DNA of 64,000 nt from Micromussa lordhowensis. Lineage: Eukaryota; Cnidaria; Anthozoa; Scleractinia; Lobophylliidae. The notes under the pieces are model-generated. The model was not told where the DNA came from. It searched no databases and saw nothing but the letters and a program-made list of their open reading frames with translations. Made by a program: the position numbers and the translations under genes. The stretch lies in assembly GCA_964020085.1 (NCBI GenBank), contig OZ026605.1, positions 1,601,701-1,665,700 of the forward strand. Reading direction: 5' to 3'. This document shows, piece by piece, positions 35,177-47,100 of this stretch (its first letter is position 1; the number at the start of each line of letters is the position of its first letter).

Positions 35177-38100
35177 GTAAGTAACCGTCTAAATGTCAAT
35201 GTTGTATTTGTTCAAATAATTCTTGTGTGGACTTCTAGCGTGTGTAATTTCTTTCTATTATCACAGTATATCTGTGATATGTTTTTAAAAGCCCCGATGT
35301 ACAACCCATCAGTCAGCTTAATTAAGTTCTTTCTCTCAAAAGGTATTTTTTCGATGTTGTCAGAGTGTTTATGAACAATTACCTCGAGGACTTGGCAATG
35401 CTTTGTATGCATGTATCACATCGGTAAAAATAAAACGGGGAAAATAGCTTCCGTGCCGTATATTCTTCTTTTCAAGGCCCCCTGTTAGCGTTCAGTATTG
35501 CAAAGTTGATTCCACATACACGAAACATGTTTTTTGACATTTCAAACTATATTTTTGTTCTGTGTGTTTCAGTTTTCTAAACTCGACAACGAATACGATA
35601 AAAGAACGCAGGTTCGACCAAATGTAACCTGTTATTTATATATATATAAAAAAATAGTTTTCCTTTCCAATTTTCAGTCGTTAAGGCATCTCCGTTTGAT
35701 ATCTATTTGAATCATTTCTTTTCTGCTGTGAATACTCCATGCAACGCCGGGGTTTTTTATTACAAATTGAATAGCCCAATGCATATTAAAACTGGACTTT
35801 GTTCAAACTGATTTTCTTTCAAAACCCACCCACCTTTCTTGTTCTGATATCGTTTACCCCTTCTTGTGATTTTCATATATTGTTTGAGGGGAATTTAGCA
35901 TATAAATCACAAATTTTACTGGATTTGCGTCTTCTTCATTTATCTCATAAACTGTCCTTAAATGACCTGTTTGCGGTCTGGTTCTGTCTTTTTACCATTA
36001 TAGGATAATCCGCTTTGACATAATGTGTGTTTAATTTGAATCACATATAAATGAAGCGCGGACTAACAGGGATGCTATTGAAAAGTGATCTTAGCATTTA
36101 TCAATGAAGCTGTATCACAAATACGAATTTTACAAGCACATAATCCTGATATCTCAATAAATGGCACGGGTAATATTTGTCATATCGAGCCTTGTGGTGA
36201 ATAACTGGAAAGACAACGAACGGTAAATTACACAGGCAATTGAAAATTAGGGTGTTCTATTTAAAACAAGTTCATGCTATACGACTGAGTCAAAGCTTTC
36301 TTTTCTCACCTCAAGCATCTTGCATTTTTCTTCCGGTTCACAGTCTGGGCGGCTTTTTGTGAAGTTCTCCGAATCCTTTCACTTCCAGAATTTAAAACTA
36401 AAAAAGTTCCAATATTCATTTTGGAAAATGATCAAAATGATGTTCGATTGTATTAATTTTGTATGCTAAAATGTTTAGGCTTTCGTTAGTTTGCAGACTG
36501 AAAGTTAACTGCATGACATCGGTCTACGGTATTTCAAACAATGCTACATGAAAATACTTATGTGTATAAAAAAAATAAAATAAATCCAGACACACTAGGG
36601 TTTCACTCGTAGACTTAACAGTTAGAAGCAGTTTGCACAGTCAAATAAACAGGATAACATGAAAGAACTTCTTTCTATCTTTCATTTGATTGGTTACCTA
36701 CTTGGGTTTCAAGCTCACTCAGTAAGAAATTAACATCACCTTGGTCAGCATGCTGAACATTAACGTAAGATATGAAAGTGCTTACCAGCAGCATTCGCAC
36801 AATAGTTGGCCGGGATGGGGGAAGTTCTTGCACAGACTTGAAAGTTTAGACCATCTTGTGCAGCATAATAAACAGTGCCACATGAAAGTACAACTCAATA
36901 GCTTTCATTTGCATGGTCGCACACTAGATTGGGGAATAATGGCCAGAACCACGTGACAGTACTGCTGCTTTAATATCGCCTTTATTTAAATGTTTACGTA
37001 CTATGGTTTCATCCAGAAACTTAAAAGGTTAGAACTACATAACAGCAATAAACAGCACGACGGAAAAGTACAGCACAAAAAATTTGATGACACACAAACT
37101 TCTAAAACTGAATTTTAAATCAAACAAGGAAGAGTTCGCATCTGAGGGCATAAATGAATAGACAGCCACATTTGAAGATCTCTGAATGACGGATATTTAT
37201 TCATTCACTAGAATCATGTCCGTTTGTGACGGAAAACAACAAATGCTGCAAGCTGCCGTTTAAGTTTAACAACCGAAACTACACAGAGTGTACAGCAGAC
37301 GGGACCGAGGAAGACTGGAGCAAGCAATGGCGTCATCCATGGTGTTTCCCTGAAGACGACAGCAGCATTAAGTATCCATGCCGTCGAACCAGTGAGTTTG
37401 ACGTTATGTTTGCATTTCTACACGAAGACAGAAACGGAGGGGAATTTATTTTCTGTCGTTAAATGAAACTAAAGCCAAAATTATTATGCCACAAATCACC
37501 GCCAGAAAACGGGCGTAATAGAATACGAACTCAATGAGAAGAAAAACACGCAGTTGGTGCCAAGCGAGGGCAAAAATGCAGCCAGTGCCAACAAGCGCAG
37601 GGAAATATCCAACCCGTGCTAAGCGCGGGAAAATATGCTACCCATTCCAGTGCGGGAAAAATTACAGCCGGTGCCACGTCCGGGATAATGTCCAACCAGT
37701 GCCAAAAGCGGGAAAATGCGTGTGACGTTCGTCGGGATTGGTTTTGATTTTGCTTTCGATTGGCTTAAAAACGTATTTATTCTGACTGGTTAGAGCACGT
37801 TGTCAAGAAAAGCAAACGAAAAGCAAAAGTATTTACGCATTGCTTTTTTCCATTGCAGGCTACAGCTGTGGCGGACTTCGTACCCAAGTGGCCGGAGTTA
37901 TTTCTTCTTCAAACTTTCCTTATTACTACAAAAGTAATACGACTTGTGTGTGGAAGATATTTGTTAACACGGCGAATCAGATCACGTTAAATTTCACCGA
38001 CTTTGAGTTGGAAAATAGCAGCAGATGTGAGCATGCGTACGTGCAAGTGTACGATGGTCCAAACACTACGGATCAGTCCCTCGGGACATTCTGTGGCGGT

Positions 38101-41100
38101 GAAATCCCCACAGGGGTAAGGTCAAGCGGAAATCAGATGTTGGTTGTGTTCCAGGCATATCGTGGAAATAACTTCAAAGGTTTTCGCGCTTATTATGATT
38201 CTGGTAAGTACTTCCGACGAGTTGTTTTGCATTGGAAATGACTTTAAAGGTTGATAACTCTTTTTATTAAAAACTGGGTCATTGTATAATGCAATTCAAG
38301 GAATTTGATTGGCTTAGTGGCCAACGCGCGCTTGTGGAATAATTTTTAATACTCTCTATCACAACAAGACACTGATTTAGTAAATGACTAAGACAACCGC
38401 GAGGGCTACACCCACCCTCAGACATATAATTTATTAACAAATCAGACGTTGATAGACAAATTCCACGCCTGTTTTTAGGAGACTGCAGAGTTCGCTCGTA
38501 CGGAGGCAATGGTGGTGGGGCCTGTTGTGTTTTTCCTTTCATCTACAAAGGAAGACTGTACCATGAGTGTACTGAGGAGGATGCCGACAAAGATGCTTGG
38601 AGCGACCGGTGGTGTTCGGTCACAGCCAATTATGACCGAGACAAGAAGAGAGGACATTGCGTCTCAGAGAATGGTGAATTAATTTTCCCTCTTTCGTTTC
38701 AAATTTTACCAATAACTGCATGAAGAGTTCTGTCATTTTTGTGAGAGGTGCAGTGATCTTACGGTTAGTGTGCAGAACGGCCTGAGAATGGAGTCTGAGG
38801 TTTGTTCCTAGGTTAAACACGTTACTCTAATACTGCCTCTTTCAAGCAAGTGAAAGACTTGGTAGGGGAGGGAGAGGTGGTGGCGGGGGTGGGGTGGGGT
38901 GGAGGTGAGAGGAGCAACCTTTCATGGATTAGAATCCTGCCTCGGGGGACTAGAAATGCTCCTTCTTCTGGCCTTAGCCTGTGTACACAGACGGCTGTCC
39001 GGTTTTTGTTTCGGGGGTGTGAAGCAAAAGCCGGTATTCCGTCTGTGTTTGCAGGCACCTTCTACTTAGTTAACCGGAGATAGCTGAGCGCCGACTTGAT
39101 AGGCCGGTAGACAGTGTTACAATGTAAAAATTTATTGGCAGAATTTGTGCCTTTACAAAGAGTAATTAATTTGGTCTTTTTTGTATTTTTTTAGTCTCCT
39201 GTGGTCCGAACAAGTTTGAATGCAAGAATTATCATTGGTGGAAACAATGTATTGAAGACAAACACCGTTGCGACGGCTTATCACACTGTGCCGACCAGTC
39301 TGACGAAGTAGATTGTCGTAAGTTATACATTGTTATTCTGTTACAAGAGCAGTTTCATTCATAATTGGATCGTGAAACCCTAAATATATTGTGCAATCGC
39401 ATCTTGACAATACTAGCAAGTGGCTAAAGCGGAACGAACCAATCAGGTTTAAAAGCGAACACATGCAGCGTCTCTCTGATAACAAACGAAGACTAAACGC
39501 GCGTAAGGAAAGTCACAGTTGGTTGGTTCTGCTCATTGTGGTTGTTAGAGTGCTTGTCGTTATTCCATGGATGAAATTATTGCGCCCCGAGAAGGGGGGA
39601 TCGGGGGACTTTAAAATCGACCGAGCAACAACCAGACAAGGGGAGCATTTCAGTAGGGTTCCCTCATTGGTGCCAAATATTTCGGTCCATTATCAGACAT
39701 TTCTGTCAAAGGTGGAAAATAACTTTGGAAAAGCGAAAATAATGTGTGAAATGCATTGGGTTTTGCAGCTCCAATGATTAATCCTGACGTATGCAATGTC
39801 ATTCATCAAGTGACAATACCAAGCCAAAAAAACCCGATTGGCTTTCTACTGCAGAGAAAGTGTTACTACGAAGACCGCTGTGGTGGAAAAACAAACAATA
39901 CTCAAGGTATAATAGATTTATCTGCTACTGGTATTTTCATATTCATGAACTCGCTTTTAGGTATACCGTGGAATATATCACGAGTCACCTTAAGTGAAAA
40001 GTGGGTTATTCCGTGGTATACAACGAGAAAGCGTTCCATAACCATATTTTATACCATTATTTTTAAAAATCTAAATGATTCATTTCCCTAGCTCTGGCTA
40101 AGCCTTGCAACTTCAGTAACTGGTTTAAGTGTTCCAACAAATTGTGTGTCCCGGATTACTGGCGATGTGACGGCAAAGATGACTGTGGGGACAGGAGCGA
40201 TGGTAAGTGTTTTTCTATCTACCGATCTATCCAACCATTTTTTTTGTTCTCCACCCTGTTGTCTATGTGTATGTGTGTTTTTCGGTCGTTTTTTAATACT
40301 TAAGCTCATCTTGCCGTCTCTCTATCCCTCTCTTTGTCTGACTGTCTGTTTGTCCGTCTTTTTGTCCATCCTTCCATCTGCCTATCTGTCTGTCCGCCTG
40401 TTTGTCCATTCTTCCATCTGCCTGTCTGTCTGTCCGCCTGTTTGTCCATTCTTCCATCTGCCTGTCTGTCTGTCCGCCTGTTTTCCATTCTTCCATCCGC
40501 CTGTCTGTCTGTCCGCCTGTTTGTCCATCTGTCCATCTGCCTGTCTGTCTGTCCGCCTGTTTGTCCATCTGTCCATCTGCCTGTCTGTCTGTCCGTCTGT
40601 TTCTCCATCCTTCCATCTGCCTGTCTGTCTGTTTGTCTGTTTGTCCATTCTTCCATCTGCCTGTCTGTCTGTCCGCCTGTTTTCCATTCTTCCATCTGCC
40701 TATCTGTCTGTCCGCCTGTTTGTCCATTCGTCCATTCGTCCATCCGCCTGTCTGTCTGTCCGTCTGTTTCTCCATTCTTCCATCTGCCTGTCTGTCTGTC
40801 CATCTGTTTGTCCATTCTTCCATCCGCCTGTCTGTCTCTCCGCCTGTTTTCCATTCTTCCATCCGCCTGTCTGTCTGTCCGCCTGTTTTCCATTCTTCCA
40901 TCTGCCTGTCTGTCTGTCCGTCTGTTTCTCCATCCTTCCATCTGCCTGTCTGTCTGTCCGTCTGTTTCTCCATTCTTCCATCTGCCTGTCTGTCTGTCCG
41001 TCTGTTTGTCCATTCTTCCATCTGCCTGTCTGTCTGTCCGCCTGTTTGTCCATCCGTCCATCTGCCTGTCTGTCTGTCCGTCTGTTTGTCCATCCGTCCA

Positions 41101-44100
41101 TCTGCCTGTCTGTCTGTCCGTCTGTTTGTCCATCCGTTCATCTGCCTGTCTGTCTGTCCGTCTGTTTCTCCATCCGTCCATCTGCCTGTCTGTCTGTTTG
41201 TCTGTTTCTCCATCCTTCCATCTGCCTGTCTGTCTGTCCGCCTGTTTTCCATTCTTCCTTCCGCCTGTCTGTCTGTCCGTCTGTTTTCCATTCTTCCATC
41301 TGCCTGTCTGTCTGGCCGCCTGTTTGTCCATTCTTCCATCTGCCTGTCTGTCTGTCCGCCTGTTTGTCCATTCTTCCATCTGCCTGTCTGTCTGTCCGCC
41401 TGTTTGTCCATTCTTCCATCTGCCTGTCTGTCTGTCCGTCTGTTTGTCAATTCTTCCATCTGCCTGTCTGTCTGTCCGTCTGTTTGTCAATTCTTCCATC
41501 TGCCTGTCTGTCTGTCCGTCTGTTTGTCCATACGTCCATCTGCCTGTCTGTCTGTCCGTCTGTTTGTCCATCCGTCCATCTGCCTGTCTGTCTGTCCGTC
41601 TGTTTGTCCATCCGTCCATCTGCCTGTCTGTCTGTCCGTCTGTTTGTCCATCCGTCCATCTGCCTGTCTGTCTGTCCGTCTGTTTGTCCATCCGTCCATC
41701 TGCCTGTCTGTCTGTCCGTCTGTTTGTCCATCCGTCCATCTGCCTGTCTGTCTGTTTGTCTGTTTGTCCATCCGTCCATCTGCCTGTCTGTCTGTCCGCC
41801 TGTTTGTCCATTCTTCCATCCGCCTGTCTGTCTGTCCGCCTGTTTGTCCATTCTTCCATCTGCCTGTCTGTCTGTCCGCCTGTTTTCCATTCTTCCATCT
41901 GCCTGTCTGTCTGTCCGTCTGTTTGTCCATTCTTCCATCTGCCTGTCTGTCTGTCCGTCTGTTTGTCCATTCTTCCATCTGCCTGTCTGTCTGTCTGTCT
42001 GTTTGTCCATTCTTCCATCTGCCTGTCTGTCTGTCCATCTGTTTGTCCATTCTTCCATCTGCCTGTCTGTCTGTCCGCCTGTTTTCCATTCTTCCATCTG
42101 CCTGTCTGTCTGTCCGTCTGTTTGTCCATTCTTCCATCTGCCTGTCTGTCTGTCCGTCTGTTTGTCCATTCTTCCATCTGCCTGTCTGTCTGTCCGCCTG
42201 TTTTCCATTCTTCCATCTGCCTGTCTGTCTGTCCGTCTGTTTGTCCATTCTTCCATCTGCCTGTCTGTCTGTGCGCCTGTTTGTCCATTCTTTCATCTGC
42301 CTGTCTGTCTGTCCGTCTGTTTGTCCATTCTTCCATCTGCCTGTCTGTCTGTGCGCCTGTTTGTCCATTCTTCCATCTGCCTGTCTGTCTGTCCGTCTGT
42401 TTGTCCATTCTTCCATCTGCCTGTCTGTCTGTCCGTCTGTTTGTCCATTCTTCCATTTGCCTGTCTGTCTGTCTGTCTGTTTATCCATCCTTCCATCTGC
42501 CTGTCTGTCTGTTTGTCTGTTTATCTATCCTTCCATCTGCCTGTCTGTCTGTCCGTCTGTTTCTCCATCCGTCCATCCACCCATCTGTCTGTTTGTCTGT
42601 CTGTTCATCTGTCTATTTGGCCATATGGCCATCCGTCCAATCATTTGTCTATCTGTCTGCCTATATTTTGGTGTTTTCATCCATCCATGCATCCAAGGAT
42701 CTTTCTCAGAAATTAATGTAAATATAATGTTGCATAAGTGTTCTTTGTGTTGTCGAAAGAATAATGTCATTGATGATTTAAAGCTAGTAGCTATTGATTG
42801 CTTACTGTATAGTTTATTGTAAGTAGATGAATGTTAAGAAAATAATTACTACATTGTAAATAATGGAGCTGAGAGAAATAACAAAGAAATTAAAAAACAG
42901 CTACATTTTGATCGTTTTTTCTCCAACAGAATTTGACGGCTGTCCTTTCACCGTGCAAGGTAAAATTCACTTTGGCCTGCTTTCACACTTTAAATGTACG
43001 CATTATACTCATGTGATAGATAGAGCACCATCCAGTTGCGTACCGCCTCAGTTAGCCAGTACCCAAAGCCTAAAAGACTAAGTAGTTTACATAATTGCAT
43101 GTAGTATTTCATTAAAAAAATAAATCGCCGTTTGTTAGGCGAAGAGAAGGGCTTTTCCGCATGTTCAAATTTTCATTCAAGAAATGATACTTGATAATTG
43201 AATAACCGTTCAAATAGCCACCTTCGCAGACATTCTTTGGTTCATCAAGCTCTCCTCCCCAACGAACTTTGAAAAAGGCTGCATGACGAGCTAAAAAAAT
43301 GTCTATAAGAGGCTACACGTAATTCAGTGTTTTCTATTTGTAGCCTGCAGCTGGACCAGCCACTGTGTTTCAAAAGGCTGGGAGGCCTCTCTCGGCGATG
43401 AGCGACCGCGTAAAGTGGAGTCCCGTGCGATATGTTTTAGGAAAGACCTCACGGGCATACCAACTTATCTGCCTGTCAAGATCACAAAGTTGTAAGTTAC
43501 TGCAAGCTTAAAAAGACAAGGGCCATCTTTAACCTTAGAAAGCTCAGCGGTCAAATATGAACCTCTCTCAATTATAAGCTGTTATAACTACTTGCGCGCG
43601 ACGATGCAATACTCCCGAGACGACACAGTAGTATGGCAGGGATATTTTCTTTTATTTTTACGCGAGGAAATCCAATTAATAACACCGTCAAACTGGTTCA
43701 TAACCTGCAGCTGTTGGTAAGCCTAAAATAGAACACGGTATCAGCCTATCTGTAATCCTCCCCAAATTAATGAGAATCCTCCGTAATTTATCCACGAATC
43801 AAAGGCAACAGCCTATGACGTCATCAACATTTATGTATTCTAACGTGATTAAATGCAATTCTCCTGAAAAAAATATCAGACGAAATCATCTCTACAATAT
43901 TACTCCAAGCTCTGCAGCCGAAGCCACGTGACCTTGCCAATCAAAAAAGTGATCATGGTACATGTCAGAAATAGAAAGAGCATAGTGAAATTTGTAAGAC
44001 TGGCAAATTTGAGCCACTGACGTTTAATTGAGAGATTTAATTACAATTCTTAACTGTGAATATTTACCACACTTTTTATTGTAATTATTTCTTCGCGACA

Positions 44101-47100
44101 GGGTGATAAAAGAAGCAAAAATAACAGATATTGAGAGGTTTAGCTTTGCAAGATACAAAATTCTTGAGGAAATGTAAGTTGCAAATAAAAATTTAGCAAG
44201 AACACTTTTTTGAACGCAAGTATTTCTCTGAAGGAGATAATATCCTCCATTTGAAAGGGATGTTGCTTAAAATCCTGACCCTTCAATGTTCAAAGACTGC
44301 ACAACTTCTTAACTATCCTCACAATTTCAAATGTTGTCCTTCAGAGTGGTAAAGAAAATCACGTCCTTTGCCTTGATGTGCCTCGAAATTCTCAGAACCA
44401 AAACTGAACTTAGAGAATGACGGGCAATCAGTATGGACAATTAATGTTTTAAGATTTGAACGTTCAAAGGAAGCAAAGAGTAATCTATTTCTTGCTTTCT
44501 TTCAGCACCCTCACGGGTAATCTTATTAGAAATATACAACCTGGTTCTTTCATTCATCTAAAGCAGCTTAAAATTTTGTAAGTATAAGTGCAAGGATACT
44601 ATTAAAAAATTCATGTGCTGCTAAATTTTGTCAGTTTTCAGTAAAAGATATTTGTTGGCATTCCTTTTGTCCATTTCAGGATATTTGAGCAAGCTGCTTT
44701 CAGTAGCCTCTCAGCTCAGGGATCGAGCTTAGATTTGAAGTTCAGCTCAGAGCTTATCCGTGCCACTGAAGAAGTCTATTAACTTTAGTTCTTTGCTGCT
44801 TTTATTTTCCTTCAAGGAGACTTCAACGAAACAGGCTAAGAGTGCTACGGTCTGGAACATTTCAAGGACTAATTTCACTTTCTGAATTGTAGGTATACTA
44901 GGACATCGTATAGGCTGGTTTTCACTAGCGACGGAGTCGTAGTCGGAATCGTAATCAGAAGCGTAGAGCAATACGATCTAATGAAAATCAAACCGACGCA
45001 GTCGGAAGAAAAACATGCTTTCGAATCCGATTCTTGATTTTCACTAGGTCGTAATCGTTCTTAAGGCTCCGTTGCTAGTATAAACCAGCCTTTGACAATG
45101 TCTAGTTCCTTTTTATGAGCATTTTATACTAGATCTAATATGGTGATCGTTCGATCATCTTTCGAAGATGGTCGAACGTTTTCTGATCACAGTCGGTTTA
45201 TTTTCCAAAGTTCTTATCCATATACTCTTTGTGACAACCTTAATCAGTTCTTCTGTACTTCACAGAAACGATATTCCATCAGAGGAATCAAGGAAATCGG
45301 GCTCCTCTTCAACTACTTTAATTATTCTACCAAAACTAATTAGATGCTCTTGCTTCAATCAACAGGAATCTTATCGGTAATCCAATTGAAGTAATCGAAG
45401 AAGAAGCATTCAGCGGACTGAAACAGTTAACCAAGCTGTGAGTAACATACCACGCGTAGTATGTGCGTGATCTTGTGTAAGACTTAGGACCATGCCATGA
45501 ACCGGTACCTTCTAACCCGGTTTGAGTCACCGCGAAGGGTAACCCTTTTGCAGTCAAATATTTCTAAGCAGTTACATGAAAAAATTGCTCAAGCCCTACT
45601 AGACCTGTAGGTTTTTTGTTTGGCTCAAAATCAACCCAGGCTCGTGTTAAGAGGCCTTTAATAGCGGTGTTACTGAGCTTCATTCAGTGTCTCTATCGAT
45701 TGGTCGTCATTAGCGCAAGGACATCTAAAACCCAGAATAAACCAATCAGAGACAACGCCCAGATGTCTGCAGGACCTGACGTCAGAATGGTGGAATATTA
45801 GTTAGATTAAACACCGCGAAAACGGCAAACGCTGAACGTCGGCTAGCCGTTTGTCGTTTGCCGTTCCGTCCGCGATGTTCGTCTGTTTAAGCTTCCCGAT
45901 GACACGGCGGAACTGGGAACAAGGCTTAAGGCTTACAAAAATTGTCTACATTTGAAATTAACTAGTTAACTAAATGTTCGTTCAAAAATAAACTTTGTCA
46001 ACTTATTGTTAAAAATATTAACTGAAATACAGTTCAGTAAAGGCAGGGCCCATATTTCTTAATTTTCCTAAGGCGAATGTTCTCGGTCGCCATTCACTGC
46101 GACTAGAAAAATGGACACGGAGAAGTTATGTATTTTCGGCTTGAATTTGAAACTCTTACCTTTACAAGCAGTTCATGTAGAAGTAGGATGATAAACGAAG
46201 CTTAGCTATAAAAGCAAGTGATCAAAATGTAGAAATAGTGGGTAAAAATGGGCTGCAAATACTCACGTTTTCGCGTTCCCTACAAACGGGAAAAATGTCC
46301 TCCTCGAGTAGAAACGGCGGCCGGCAAACGGCAAACGCGGGAAATGTCAGATCACGTGACCATCTCTGCCGTTCGCGGGAAAAAAATACGCGGTGCTTAA
46401 TCTCTCTATTCTCGCGCCAAAACGGGGAAGCGCGGGTTGAACACGTGAAAAGGGACATTAATTGACTGAGTCTGGATTAAGAAAATAACACAAAACAGTG
46501 GTGATAAACATTGTATTCCAACGCCTTTTACTGCTAGATTTGACGCTTCGTATGCTAGTCATCATACATTTTTGAAAGTGACAAATTGTGAAAACTATTG
46601 ATATTGAAGTTGTAAATATTAGAGATCTGTAATTTAACCTATCTGACGTTAACATTTAGAGAAGGCTTTAGCTCTTGGATAAACAGGGTCTCCTCAACCT
46701 CGTTCCCAGGTTCTCTCTCCTCTGCCTTCCGTCGCTGGACACGGGAAGCAGAAGAGAGAGCCTGGGAACAAGGTTGGAGTCGCCTTAATTCTGCAATGAC
46801 TCGGGCTTATTTACGACAGATTATTAACTCAGGGCTATTTCGACAGGAATTTGAGCAATATGGAGCTAAGAACTATCACTTCTGGGGCTTTTCGTGGAAT
46901 GGATTCGTTATCAGAACTGTGAGTTGTCATAACTACTAACTACAGTCCAACGTTAAAATCAACAACAGCATGAATGTTGACGATAACAACAAAAGGAACT
47001 TCCTTTTGTTGTTATCGTCAACATTCATACCTACAAATCTCGCGGTACTCTAAAGTCATTTACTTTGTTTGTCACTGTCAAAACGAAACTGAATCTGGAA

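Noticed and set aside
36599..37090. Three similar segments with AATAAACAG and CATGAAAGTAC-type motifs
   Set aside because: Similarity is weak and spacing irregular; I could not tell it from chance by eye.
40316..42665. CRISPR-like array
   Set aside because: Contiguous tandem units without distinct spacers in a eukaryotic intron; it is a minisatellite.
40146..42822. Very long open frames (up to 856 codons) on both strands, Cys/Ser/Leu-rich or Gln/Thr/Asp/Arg-rich
   Set aside because: They are the translation of a 40-bp minisatellite that has no stop codons in most frames; periodicity, six-frame openness and intron position exclude a gene.
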